64,000 nt of DNA from Berberis thunbergii. Lineage: Eukaryota > Streptophyta > Magnoliopsida > Ranunculales > Berberidaceae. This document shows, in pieces, positions 9,807 through 21,009 of this stretch. The notes under the pieces were generated by a model that worked only from the letters and a program-made list of their open reading frames with translations, searched no databases and was not told the origin of the DNA. The position numbers were made by a program, and so were the translations under genes. Each line of letters opens with the position of its first letter. The first letter of the stretch is position 1. The DNA is taken from assembly GCA_003290165.1 (NCBI GenBank), contig QNQO01010679.1, positions 1 to 64,000 on the forward strand, in the 5' to 3' direction.

Positions 9807-12518
9807 ATATGTTCTTAGCAAAACATGCATTGATCTCGACTCCGCTTGAGCCTTAGTAAGGCGGTAACACAATTAATCAACAGGAAGAACCAAACGCAAA
9901 GAGAGATTGAGAAGAACCAAACGCGCAGAGAGATAGCGGCTAGTGATTGCCTCTCGAGACACAGCGCAGGCGGCCAGCGCCTCCCTTAGATCACGGGGGC
10001 AGCCGATCGTGGTGACGTTCCAGACACCGCTCACGTTCGCAAGGATCTGTCGAGCAGCAGCTCTATCGAAGGGCAGATCTATCGAGCAGGTTTCGTCGAG
10101 ATCTGCCGCGGAGACCCTCTCAGGCGAGATCTCTGTCTCTCAGGCGAGCTCTCTTTCCGGCGAGATCTATTCAGGTGAGATCTCTGCCAAGCGAGATCTT
10201 CTATTCTCAGGCCATCACCGATACACGTCAATTTGTTTCATCTCTTTTTGGTGGACGCTGGATGCAGGGCTAGATACGCCATCCTTTGGATGCGATGGCG
10301 GCACCGCCGGCCAACATCCCTCCCTCCACGGTGGGGGGACCTGGTAATGGGGGAACGGGTAAACCCTCTTTCGCCCAGATTTTGGGTAAAATTTTGGTGG
10401 ACGAAGTTGCGGAGGATCAGGTAGAAGGAACTCGTTTCCGCAAAGAGGGAGCGCCAGCAATTGGGCTTACGGCCACAGATGAAGTACGTGGCGAAGCTTT
10501 CATGGAAAAGCATGTGATTGTTCTGAAGTTCTCTAGCTATCGCCTAACATTGGAAGATATCCGCGATTCGATTCACAGAACTTGGGGAATTCTAGGCGAT
10601 TTCTCGCTTGGTCTGCTGAATCAACGACATGTGTTAGTTCGACTTCAATCCGAGATGGAAGCCAAGAAAGTACTATCGAGAGACTCCTTTTTGATTCGTG
10701 GAGTTCGGTTCAAAGCCTTCCGTTGGCATGATGGTTTCCGTTTGAAGGAGGATCCGATATCGGTGCCATTGTGGGTAGAGCTTCCTAACTTACCTTTGCA
10801 TTTATTTCATCCTTCTATTTTAAAAGCAATTGTGAATTCTTTTGGTGGTTCTTATGGATGGATGATCATACTCGCTGCCTATCGCGCCCGGGTTTTGCCC
10901 GTGTTTGCGTGAAGATGACTTTGGCGGAGAAATTACCAACTAGAGTTTGGATTGACAGGGCTAATAATAAGGGCTTCTGGCAGAAGATAGATTACCCAGG
11001 CTTCAAATACTGTGATTTTGCTCCTTGATAGGGCATCAGGAGGACTTTTGTAGAAAAAAGTTGGGCCTGACGGGCGGTGGGAGTGTTTCTGACCTAGGTA
11101 AAGTAGCGAAGTCAGTCAAACCAACAGTCGAAACCAATACTGTCAAGCAGCTATACATACCAGTTACCAAAAAAGAACAATTGCCCCTCTACGAAGTGGG
11201 TACGAGTGGTGTAAAAAATGACAAGGGAGTGGAGATTACCGAGGAAATTGGGGATGAGAGGCCAGTGGCCATTGCTCCGGCAACGGTGGTGTTGTCCAAC
11301 AAATTTGAATCACTTATAGAGACTATTGATGAAGATAAGGGTGCTCAAGAAGATCATCAGCTAATGGGCAAGACAATGGCTCATGACAGTGCCGCGTTTG
11401 TACCGTATCTACGGAGGAGTGCCTTTTGGAGACAGGGTATACAGTTTCGGAGATTGAGAATGTTATTGATACACACGCACAGTCGTTGCTACAAGAGGAT
11501 GATGTTGACTCGGGGGACACCAGCAATAGCCTTTCTAAGAATATCCTTATGGCAGTGTCGTGCGACGAGGCCAGCGATGTGATGCATGCTGATTCAGGGA
11601 GGCCGAGCGATGCAACCTTCACAGCGGGGGCGTTGAGCCGGTCTGATATTCAGCCAGAACCGGTCTCGCAGCAGCCATTGCTCTACCCTTCAAGAGGAGC
11701 CGCAATTTCTCCTCAGCCAGCGATCTGCCTCAAGCCAGAGGCCATGGCCTCGCCCAAGCCAGCGCCCTGCACCAAGGCTGTGGACATGGCCTGTGCCAAT
11801 GCCGCGCCATGCACCACACCAGAGAACAGAGTCTCGCCTCAGCCAGCGCCCCGACACCAAGGCAATGGAAGTGGCCTCGCCCCAGCCTACACCCTGCACC
11901 AAGACAAGGGTCGAGGCTTCGCCTCAGCCAGCGCCATGCAACCCATTTATCGGTGCTACTAGCACAGAGCTAAGGAATGCTATACAGGGTCAGCAAGTGC
12001 ATGAATTCTCGGATGATGATTTGCAGTCTCTGCTCAGGTTAAATAGACATTTTGACAAATATGCTATTAAAACTTCCCCGGATTATAAAAAAGTCGGAGA
12101 CAACTTGAATCAGTCTATATCTTTGTTCAGAGAAAATAGGTTACTTTGACCGCCGAAATTTGACCTCAGTACACTCGAAAGTTCTAGTCAGGATAGTGAT
12201 GACATCAACTCAGAATCTGAGCTTGATTCACAGGTAGCGAACAGTGATTTGGCTTTAGGGGCTATGTCAGACGGAAAGATGAATAAGAGGCGCCACATCA
12301 AAGATATCAGCATTTGTCCCTGAAAATCCAATAGAACTAGGACAGAAACCAAAAGGTACAAAGACTGATTTTGTCTAGGCTTGTATTGGTGCATCCTATC
12401 TTTTGTGAGGCTTTGTTTCGGCTTTTTAGTTTATCCTTTTGGATCCGTCATGTAGCCTTCGGGCGTAGATTTTTATATGAATAAAATGGGTCAACATCCC
12501 AATTTTGAAAAAAAAAAA
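9807..12518 (+). mobile_element. ORF1-only LINE ('half-LINE') with perfect TSD
   Basis: A 2.7-kb insertion in the XTH pseudogene flanked by GTCTTAACAAG at 9796-9806 and 12519-12529. The empty site is in copy 2 near 50866-50876. It ends in an A tail (about 12508-12518). It encodes an ORF1 closely related to those of the two L1 elements in the window but holds no endonuclease or reverse transcriptase. ORF1-like sequence passes directly into a short 3' UTR that is unlike the 3' ends at 35-834 and 39031-39892. The TSD and tail show it moved by target-primed reverse transcription, presumably using a partner's ORF2. Confidence 0.85.
10286..12320 (+). pseudogene. ORF1 of half-LINE (DUF4283-like, CCHC)
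   Basis: The start at 10286 or 10295 gives a Gly/Pro-rich leader, then KPSFAQILGKIL, HVIVLKFSSYR, WGILGDFSLGLLNQRHVLV, FKAFRWHDGF and PLWVELPNLPLH up to about 10850. A frame break follows, then KMTLAEKLPTRVWIDRANN. Near 11010-11055 the CCHC knuckle is damaged: the second cysteine is lost through a frame change (CDF..., then IGHQEDFCRKK). The remainder (11060-11960) is linker with a repeated PQPAPC/PKPAPC motif at 11700-11930. The tail near 12170-12320 matches the acidic SESELDS-type C-terminus and a basic KRRHIK end. At least three frame breaks are present. Confidence 0.8.
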
Positions 12519-13219
12519 GTCTTAACAAGGCCTCCTCTAGTAGCCCGGTCATCAGCATTCCAGAGACTTGAGTAGATTCTCATGGGTTGCTTGTTTGGGA
12601 ATGCAACACCTTTTGATTCTGAGTTCTTGAACTCTCTGATTGGGGTGCCATCTACAGAGAAGATTATTCGTTGTGGATTCCATAGGATGGAGTAAGTGTG
12701 GAAATCGGCAGTGGGGTCGAACCATAGGTAGAATTGTTGCTCTCTGCTACCCTTGCCTTGAGTGAACACATTGGTGTGAAGAATGTAGGGATCACCACTG
12801 AGGTTCCCCAAGAATTCAAAGTCGATTTCGTCGTGAGTTGGTCCTTGGGATGATAGATATAGTAGGCTGTGACAGTTCCCGCTGAATTGCCAGAGACGAG
12901 CTTCAGCTGCATATCAATCTTGCCAAACGGGTACTTTCTCTTGGACTGGAATCCAGACCCAGATGTTTTGTCAAGGGAGAGAGTGAGGAGTTCACCTCCA
13001 TTCAGTATCTTAGCACGACCATCTCCCCAAGTGATATCAAAGTCTTGGTTCAAATTACTAGCTGACACAGTGAGTGCTAGTAGTGACACTAGAAAGATTA
13101 ATGATGAAACAGTGATGGTGAAAGAAGAGGCAAAAGCCATATTGGAAGACTTGTATTTTGTTTGAACAAGTTGAAGATGTGATGGATGGATGATTTGAGT
13201 AATGTGTTAGCATGGTGAG

Positions 13220-13229
13220 TTTATATACA
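13220..13229 (-). promoter_or_regulatory. TATA box upstream of XTH pseudogene
   Basis: The minus strand reads gtatataaac about 80 bases upstream of the XTH start at 13140, a normal spacing for a plant TATA box with a short leader. A promoter beside an intronless copy argues partly against a simple retrocopy. The match is only a motif match. Confidence 0.4.
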
Positions 13230-13250
13230 AGTGAAAAATGTGTTTAGGAA

Positions 13251-13529
13251 TCAAAGAATGATGTAAGGTTAGTGGTTGGAAGTTCAAAAACGTATGTAAA
13301 ATTTAATAATGAAGGGGGGCTGGTCTGGTTACAACTGGGCGGAGAGGTATTATCTTCGTCTTCATCATCACCATGGGACATGGTTAATGTACGAACCTTC
13401 ACCAAACCACACCGACTCCACTCTCTATCTCTCTGTCTCTCTATCTGTTTAGTGGGCGCAAAACTACTCTTGGTTTGGTCAATTCGACTCCAATGGTATG
13501 CTAGTATCAAATGACTCTCTATTCACAGC
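13251..13529. other. Spacer, no gene seen
   Basis: About 280 bases between the XTH upstream region and the transposon-related block. It has a short CT-rich stretch near 13410-13450. No conserved coding or clear repeat structure was recognised. Confidence 0.5.
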
Positions 13530-15759
13530 TGTCTTAACGCTTAGTTCTATTACCCATGCGCTAACTCTTAAGATTTTTTCATATGGTAAAGCCCATGATT
13601 CCTACCTGAATCACGGCCCAAGATCCAACTCCAAAGTTCCATGCACAACAGGGCTTGACTTCTATGCATCAAAATGTTTTTATCACTTAGCGGTCGAAAG
13701 CATACCGAAAGCATCTGCCTTGACATCATTAAACGCAGCAGTTATTTGTTCCACTCGCCTCTCAACGGTATCACACATAACGGATTGCCCCATTTCAGCA
13801 TGAGAAGCTTTATCAAAAGCTGATTTCTGACGGATAACTCTTTTCCACATCACGTAGACGATTGCAAACCCCATCTAACTTGGCTTTCAAAGAGTCAAGC
13901 TTAGCAGCAGATGTATCCCGCATATCCTTCGCCTCCATCAATGACTTTCAAGCAGCACCTTCAGCTTTCTCCGAGTTCGCGCATTGCATTTTTAATACAT
14001 CAAATTGAAAAAGAACATGAGAAACACCAGCAATAATGCTGCCAATCTCATCTCGAGCAGAACCATTTGGTCACGATCGGCTCAATAAACGAGCACATCA
14101 CCCCTGCATAAGCGAGATTATTCATCTCGTCCATTATCTGTCTGCTCAAGACCATGGTCGATGTTATCAAACGGGTCAAGTACAGGTTTTGAAAGCCTTT
14201 CCACCGACCGCCTGTGCCATTCATATACCAACTTACATGCATCGTCTTGCACGTCAAGCTGAGTGAAGCAGTAGAACTTGCCATCAGACTTGATAAGGAT
14301 ATCTTTCAGGCCAGGCTCAATCCAACTAATCCATGGATGAAGGACACGAGGATCCGATAGCACTAAAAAACCACCCCTGATAGCAAGAAAATAAAAGTAA
14401 TAGCAGTAACAACGAAAAAACCACGTTTACCCTCCCATCAAAGCAGAAGAAACCTGATGAACAGGAGAGGAAACTAGGAACCCGATCACTTCGCTGACAT
14501 CAATAGAATGAGAAGAAGAATGATCTTGAAACTCTGACCATCACCAACGTCTTTAGACTACTCCATCGCTAACTGAAGCATTTTTTCATTAATGACCCGG
14601 GGATAATCGTTAAACAATTCAGCAGCGTCCGAGACACCGCAAGTAGAAAGAAGCTTCATCTGTCATCCAGCGGACTAGTAATCTCCTTATCGCTCATTTC
14701 TAACACGAGTCTCAATTCCTCAGCCTCATAAAAAGAATCACAATCTCCTTTTACAACATCGTCAAGAGACAAACTCGGGCTAGACACAACCCCCATAACT
14801 TCTTGAACAGGATTCAGACAGGACACAATCCAAGCAAAACCATGATTACAGAGTCATTTCTTCCTCAAAACTCGACCAAGGTCTATCGGCAACCGCCATG
14901 ACTGATTCGTAGACCTCGCAAGCTTTCTTTTTCTTGAAGCAAGAGTTGTTATATCAACAGGAGCATTGAGATCCGTAGCGCGCCAATTCGAACTCACTTC
15001 CAAATCAACGAAAACATCACTAATGCCAGCGTGAATAGCTAAAGGCTTTAGCACGGGAATTGGTAAGTGAAGCTCGTTCCACTTCACTCATAGTGTACAA
15101 ACCACTACGCACCAGGATACCCTCGAAAAGAAATGCCTCCACAAGAAAATGATAAAGCTTCGAGAATTGATCACTGATCTTCTGCTCCCCAGCAGTCAAG
15201 TAAAGATTCTTCCATTTATTAGGAAAATGGAATGATCGAAAAATCGGACGATCTTGCAATTGGAAGTAGCCAAAATTCACGGAAGCATAAAACCAACGTC
15301 ATGACCAATCAAGAATATCATCGCTAAGTTTCTCGAAACACTTTTGAGAATGGAGAAAGCAGATATCTCTTTTTACTAACAAACCAATTACTGAATGCAA
15401 AATCTTCACAGTCAGAGGAATGTCGGATAGAATGACCCTCGCATAAGAATACACCATCACCTTCCAACCATTGAGACCCATTTGGGAGGGAAGAATGCCT
15501 AGGAAGTTTAGATACTCCCAGAATAATCTAGAACCGAAAATCGAAGACCAAAGGAAAACATGCACAAATACACTGCGATGTACCCAGCCCTCGCATTACA
15601 AGGGCTATCATCCTGTCCTGGCAGAATAATCTCAAGGTCGAGTGAAAGATTATAATCTTAATGAAAATTGTTCAATGTCGCCTGAGAAGCTCTGTTGGGA
15701 GAATTATGAGCCTCACACAGAGTTAGCAACTTACCACTTAGCTTATCACCAACAGACAT
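13530..15759 (-). pseudogene. Retroelement ORF, 'putative gypsy type transposon'-like (copy A)
   Basis: The likely start is the ATG at 15759 (MSVGDKLSGK). The N-terminal domain spans about 15650-15200 with LNFLGILPSQMGLNGWKV, ILSDIPLTVKILHSVIGLLV and FPNKWKNLYLTAGEQ. The pattern of a small alpha-helical domain ending in xPNKWKxxYxxxxE resembles Pfam Transposase_28 (plant gypsy-associated). A linker (GLYTMSEVERA, then RKRKLA) and a second conserved block (VLHPWISWIEPGLKDILIKSDGKFY, 14340-14270) follow. The far end (14000-13680) looks coiled-coil. Several frameshifts and stops break it. Relatives are at 17879, 21010 and 41388. The family name is inferred from pattern only. Confidence 0.6.
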
Positions 15760-16643
15760 CGTGAGAATGAACAAAAACGAATAAGTCGAGGGGATGAGCA
15801 AACCCTAAATTCAAAGATAGCGTGAAGAGGGAAAATGAAGTTGTCACATCTTCTTTTATAGAGCCAAGAAATGAAGGGACAGCGTGCAAGACATGATCAC
15901 TACGTGAAATCCCATAAATGTGCGCAAAAACGAATGGGCAAGTAAAGAATCGAAACACCAACTCGCGAAAAGTTACTGACAGCATTAAATACTAGGTAAT
16001 GATAAAATTGAAAGGAAAATTGTCACGAAGTTAGTGCTCACCTCAAAATAACCACAAACTAAAGAAGGAGTAGCTAATGATACATCAAATTATACCAGTC
16101 ATCATGATCGTACACGTGGTATAGAGATCCATAACGAGGATATAGCGTCCAAAAAATTGAATCAGCACGTAAAGCCCAAGAAGAATAAAGCTAACTACTG
16201 AAGCCCAAACGAGGCTCGCCTAAACAAGACCTGAATCCAAGCCCAAACGATTCAAAGCTTGAATTCAAGCCTGACACGAGTTCTCTCATAAAAAAGATGA
16301 ATGTTGCACCAAAAAGAGTCGTTGACAAAGTTACACCTCCCCGGACGCATTTTCGGAGACTGTTACTAGAAACATCTCCTTCCATTATGTCTCACATGTT
16401 TAAGACGCGCATAGAGTTAACCACAACCATTATAAAAGGTAAAGAGAATATTCTACACAGGGTATGCAACTTTAACCGAATTTTGTCCAGATTTACATCC
16501 TTTTTTCTAACAGAGTTACTAACTTAAGCATTGGAGTGGCTTTGCCCTCCAAAAAGGTGGTCGTTGACAGTCTAACAATTGTTTTGCAGGTCAAATTCAC
16601 AGGTGGACGATTTTTTGATGCATCACCTTCGTAACGTTTCTCT
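15760..16643. promoter_or_regulatory. Central LTR-like region between head-to-head ORFs (unit 1)
   Basis: This region lies between the minus-strand ORF A and the hAT at 16644. On the minus side it includes a CACGTG-type G-box (near 16113) found at the matching place upstream of the plus-strand ORFs (17515, 41017, 45500). A plus-strand block at 16275-16643 contains tataaaagg (about 16432) and a stretch (acttaagcattggagtggc ... ttttgcaggtcaaattcac) like the R/U5 end of Ty3/gypsy LTRs. It is repeated at 23600-24249. Confidence 0.5.
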
Positions 16644-17350
16644 TGGGGGTGAGCATCCTTTCCCGTAATCCTGATCCTGACCCAACCCGTTTTGTTTTGG
16701 TCCTTTTGGGATTGATCAAACTCATCCCAATCTCGGGATGGAGAATTTCAATCCAGTCTCATTCCGAACTTATTTATTTTTTATTTATTATTATTATTTA
16801 TTAACTTTAATGTGTTAAATATTTAAATAAGTCTCACTTAGATTAGAACATAGTCAACTTACTGTCTTACTGTGACGATGGACACATTGCAAACCATAAC
16901 CAGTTCATTTAACACCACTGAAAGTAAATTTGAAAATCAATCATTGTTGGTCTTTGCTTTCTTTTTTGTAAAACATTATTTCATTAACACTGAGAAGATC
17001 TTTATTTATTTATCTAGCATTCCACACTCCTTTGAATGCATACAGATCAAAACGAAAACATTGTGAAATACAATTGTATATTGGGTTTTTTCTTTGTTTA
17101 AGGTCATAAGTAGCCACTTTAGGCTCTTGGAAAAGAATATTTAATGATACTTTATATTTGATTAGAATGTATATTAACACTTGTAGTATGAAAGGATTCG
17201 TCTTCAATACATGCTCATCCCGTCCCATCCCTTCTCGTCCTGAACATATTTGGGATGGGACGAGGTTTGGGATGATCTATATCCCATTCCAAACCCAAAG
17301 GAACGGGATGAGATCGGGATGAGGTCCATCCCTTCCCGTGCCCACCCCTA
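16644..17350. mobile_element. hAT-like non-autonomous element
   Basis: A 707-bp element with termini tgggggtgagcat and taggggtgggcac (complement of right end), flanked by 8-bp GTTTCTCT / GTTTCTCC. The ends carry repeated GGGATGGGAT-like motifs. No transposase is visible. The same insertion at the same site occurs at 24250-24985, so it entered before the surrounding unit was duplicated. Confidence 0.75.
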
Positions 17351-17878
17351 GTTTCTCCTATTTATGGGAGAGATTTGTAGGGCTTGGAGTTGGACTTTGA
17401 CTATGATCTATTCTTAAGGCCCTTTTGGGCTTTAATGGCTTGATTTGTCTTTTTGCGCTTAATGAGTCAGGCCTGAATTGAAATACTTGGTCTTCGTGAT
17501 GAGTGATCTTCACCACGTGTAAGGTCGTGATGCTAGTCTCATTCAATGTATCATCGGCTACTCCCCCTTACTTAGTGAGCATGCTTACGTGGGCACTAAC
17601 TTTTTGACTGTTGGACTTTCGACTTCATCATGTATTGCATTTAATTCTATTAACGACTGTTGGTGCGGTTGCTATTATATCATTTGTTTGTTCGTTTCTG
17701 TGCATTTTTTGGGATTTTGTGCAGCCATCATGTCTTGCACGTCGTTTTATTAGTAGTCTTTTCATTGCTCAACTCTAGAAAATGGGGTGTGATAGCTGTG
17801 TTTCTCTGTTTACGTTTTCTTTGTGATCAGAGCTTTTTTTCTTCTTTTTCACTCTCTTGTTTGTGCAGTTCCTTTCCC

Positions 17879-19225
17879 ATCTCTACTAGGTACTGACAAG
17901 GTACTAGATGATGAAGTGCTCGACATCTATGATGCATTCTTCTTGCCTAAGAAATCGTCGCAGATGACATTAGAAAGCGTTCGTGCTGAGTACTCATTTT
18001 CATACGACCTTGAGATTGTTCTACCTAGGTAAAAAGTCAGTCCTTGTCATCCAAGGCCGGTCATATTACGCTATACCCTTGCAAATTTCAGTTGGGTTTT
18101 AGGTTTCTGGTTCCGGAGATTTTTTGAGATTGCTTGGATGTTTTGGGCATTGCTACTGCTCAAATGGGTCCCAATGGCTGGAGGGTGATGGTTTCTATTT
18201 GTGCAAAAACCATTATTTCTGGCATTCCTCTAACTAGTAGGGTTTACATTCTGTAATGGGACTTGTTGTAAGCAGTAATAATATGTGTTTCCTGCATTCT
18301 CCCACCTATTTTGGGAAACTCAATGATGATTATAAGGACTGGTCAAGATTTTGGTTTTATGCTTCCATCAACTCCGACTACTTTAAGTTGCGTGGTCGAT
18401 AAATGATGAGGGCGTTCCGAGTACCCAAGAAATGGAAGAATTTGCACTTATTAGTTACTATTTTTTTAAGCTTCCTCGAGTTGTTGTGGAATCGTTCCTC
18501 ACTACGGATGTTGTCGAGTGTAGTAGCTTGTACACTATGAGTGAAGCAGAGCGGGCGGTGCTTACTGAAGCTCGAGCTACTGGCATTGTTGCTCGTGCTA
18601 GTCCTATTGGTATTAGTGATCCTAGAATTGATAGGAAAGTAAGCTCTGAAAAAGTGCCTACGGATCTCAATGCTACTATTAGCATTGGTGGTGTTGGTTT
18701 GGCCACTAGAAAAAGGAAGCTTCCTAGGCCTGCAAGTACATCGAAGTAGCTGGCAATAAGCCCTGGCTGTGTTCCCAAGAAGAAGCGGCTTGCTAGTTCC
18801 GTTCGGGGTATTACTCGGACTGTTCCTCGTCCTGGGTCGTCTGGTAAGGAAGATAAGAAGAGGATCACCTATCTGCTCAAGAGGTTGAGGAAATAAATCA
18901 AGTTCTGGAGAGGAGTAAGAATGAGGTGAGTCGTTCGTTGGATGATCGTGAGAAGAGGTGCATCTCTTCTCATGGCGTGCCCGACTTCGCCTAGTGGTCT
19001 GATGATGACCCTAGTGCACTCAATAATAAGATGTTTAAGCTTATATGGAGCGATCAAAGGATCTAAATACTATGAGGACCATTGCAGACTTTGACTTTAA
19101 CCCACTGAGCAAAGAATAGGTCATTGGTCGAGGTCAAAGTTTTAAGTCTCCTCCACCTTCTTCTCCTATTTGTGTTGATGATACAGTGGAGTTTCCTGCT
19201 TCTCTTTTTGTTCGTCACACTTCTG
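17879..19225 (+). pseudogene. Retroelement ORF, gypsy-type transposon-like (copy B)
   Basis: Plus-strand paralogue of copy A. The expected initiator has become ATC at 17879-17881, where copy D at 41388 has ATG. Conserved pieces follow: LDDEVLDIYDAFFLPKK, SYDLEIVLPR, the helical domain (out of frame, 18090-18400), LYTMSEAERAVLTEARATG (18522-18580) and TRKRKLPRPA (18706-18735). Similarity to copy D stops near 19225, where a Ty3/gypsy gag begins. At least four frame breaks. The upstream region (17351-17878) is homologous to 40900-41387. Confidence 0.6.
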
Positions 19226-20640
19226 CTACGGCCTGTTCCATTCCTACCACTACTGGTTATCTCACTCCGCCAAAATTTGAAATATATGATGGCATTTCCG
19301 ACCCAACCGATCATTTGAGGCACTTCCACCACATGATGGCCCTAAGGGAAACCACAGAGTCGATCTTATGCAGGACATTTCCAATTAGCATCACATCTAC
19401 AACAATGAACCGGTTCAATAGCCCACTCTCGAGGTCAATAGATTCATTTCAAGCTTTGGCCACCGCTTTCACCACCAGATTCATTGGAAACCAACAGATG
19501 AGGAAAGGGCCACACTACCTCCTGCACATTAGGCGAAATACCGAAGAAACAATTCGGGGATATGTCACCCACTTTACTAATGAATTGACAATGATTGACG
19601 GATATAGTGGTGACACAGCCGTTGCAACCTTCGTGGCCGGATTGAAGAGAGGCCCCTTCTTTGACGCTCTTAACCTGGAACCTCAAGGGTATGACAATCC
19701 TGCTAAAAATAGCACAAAAACACATCTCCCTTGAGGAAATGAAGGCAGCCAGGAGAAAATATGACCAATAAAGAGAAATTTTTTTAAGGAAACGGGAAAA
19801 AAATGAAGAAAGAAAACAGAACGACGGACAATAGGAAAGCAACAACCCATCAAAGAAACATTGAAGTGGTGGAAGGAGTGATTCGCGACGACGAAAATTC
19901 TGGATTCTACAACCAACGCAAACTCAACAGGAGTGGGTAACGAGTATGATGAAGACCACATACAAGCCATATACAACCCTGAAGACAAGTCGAGCAAATA
20001 TACTAAAACACATAACGAAATAGGATAACGTCAATTGACCGCTATGGATGAGAGGTGATTCAAAAGGGAGAGACAGAAACAAATATTGTTCATTCCATAA
20101 GGATCATGGGCACGAACTGAAGAACGCTACAATTCAAAAGATGTATCAAGCACTAGGCTCAGAAACGACAACTCGACGAGTTCATCAGAATGCCAGATAA
20201 ACAAATCAAATTGAAGGAGAAAGCAGACAACGTTGTGGGATCAAAAGAACATATTAGGGAGTTGATATACGCCACACACTACAAAGCTAGAGGAAGCAAA
20301 GCACACGAAGCAACTACGCGAACTCCTCACTCAAATCGATCTATATCATAACAAGGGTACTAAAGAAACATTTCACGAATGCACAAAGCATGGAGATGTT
20401 TGACCCAACCAATTCGTACGAATCAAAAGATCTCATAAGTGGTTGCAAGCTCGACCCGAACCACTACCGACAAAAGCTGGTAGCAACACACTCAACCAAA
20501 CCCTGATGATTAACACCAGACATGGTGACGACATCAACATGATTGGACCGTTTAGTATTGACAAAAGCGCATTCAAACAATTTGGTAATGACATATGCAT
20601 GATCAAACAAGCCAATATTACTCAGCCATCGGATAGAAAA
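19226..20640 (+). pseudogene. Ty3/gypsy gag remnant
   Basis: The frame 19186-19734 holds a retrotransposon gag domain: PPKFEIYDGISDPTDHLRHF, a central FTTRFIG, IRRNTEETIRGYVTHF and FVAGLKRGPFFDAL. This order is typical of plant Ty3/gypsy gag. After 19740 the reading continues in broken form (KISLEEMKAARRKYDQ, then FHKDHGH near 20098, the usual zinc-finger and protease approach). No protease, RT or integrase is found downstream, so pol is deleted. Similarity to the head-to-head unit stops at its left edge, so it is either the internal part of that element or a separate element joined to it. Confidence 0.75.
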
Positions 20641-21009
20641 ACACCTTGAGCCTGCTAGTCACAACATCATACACAACATACGAGGATGAAGTGAAAAAAA
20701 ACAAAGCAATAATAACACCAGCCTCCAATACGAAGGCTGACAATGAGCAAAGGAAGACAAAACAAATATTACTTTGAACCAGCGTAAATGCCCTAACGGT
20801 TAAGGCTGGTGAAAACATCAAGGAAATATCAATAAGATTATGAATTCAAAAACTCAAAATTTTCGCATGCAATACAAAATAGATATGTCAATAAATTAGC
20901 CATACAAAGCAATCAAACAACAAAAGTCGGACACACACAACTTCTAGTCTGATCAACCAAGAAGTAAAGGTTAGACACCCGAGTCAACTAAACAAAAAAA
21001 ACTTTGAAT
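20641..21009. other. Degenerate retroelement spacer
   Basis: AT-rich sequence between the gag remnant and copy C. No conserved frame recognised. It may be residual gypsy internal sequence. Confidence 0.4.

Larger units (their letters stand above)
9567..13140 (-). pseudogene. XTH: Xyloglucan endotransglucosylase/hydrolase, disrupted
   Basis: XTHs are secreted GH16 enzymes that cut and rejoin cell-wall xyloglucan. The start is at 13140, with a signal peptide (residues about 1-27, a hydrophobic run after MAFASSF), then [13 protein letters not shown] and GFQSK, and the catalytic DEIDFEFLG codons near 12805-12831. A 2-bp duplication (tatATc, near 12865) shifts the frame just before the catalytic site. 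WATRGG has become RATRGG. A LINE (9807-12518) splits the gene after GGLVKT. The rest ([11 protein letters not shown] ... [10 protein letters not shown] ... ECATTNS, stop at 9567) follows. The usual cysteine-bearing loop after ASYRNF is missing. No intron is visible where XTH genes normally have several, so this may descend from a retrocopy. Confidence 0.9.
7355..13250. repeat. Duplicated XTH locus, copy 1 (direct repeat with 48780-51255)
   Basis: From 7355 the sequence aligns collinearly with 48781 onward: the matching 5' part, an XTH C-terminal fragment on the plus strand, AT-rich intergenic DNA, and the minus-strand XTH pseudogene. Copy 1 differs by insertions at 8166-8355, 9056-9362 and 9807-12518 and by extra sequence around 8500-8890. 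Copy 2 has extra sequence at about 49240-49750. Copy 1 continues past the XTH start codon, whereas copy 2 is cut at 51255 by a copia element. Confidence 0.9.

Noticed and set aside
11690..11902. Gly/Trp-rich minus-strand ORF
   Set aside because: Antisense of the Pro-rich repeat in the half-LINE ORF1.
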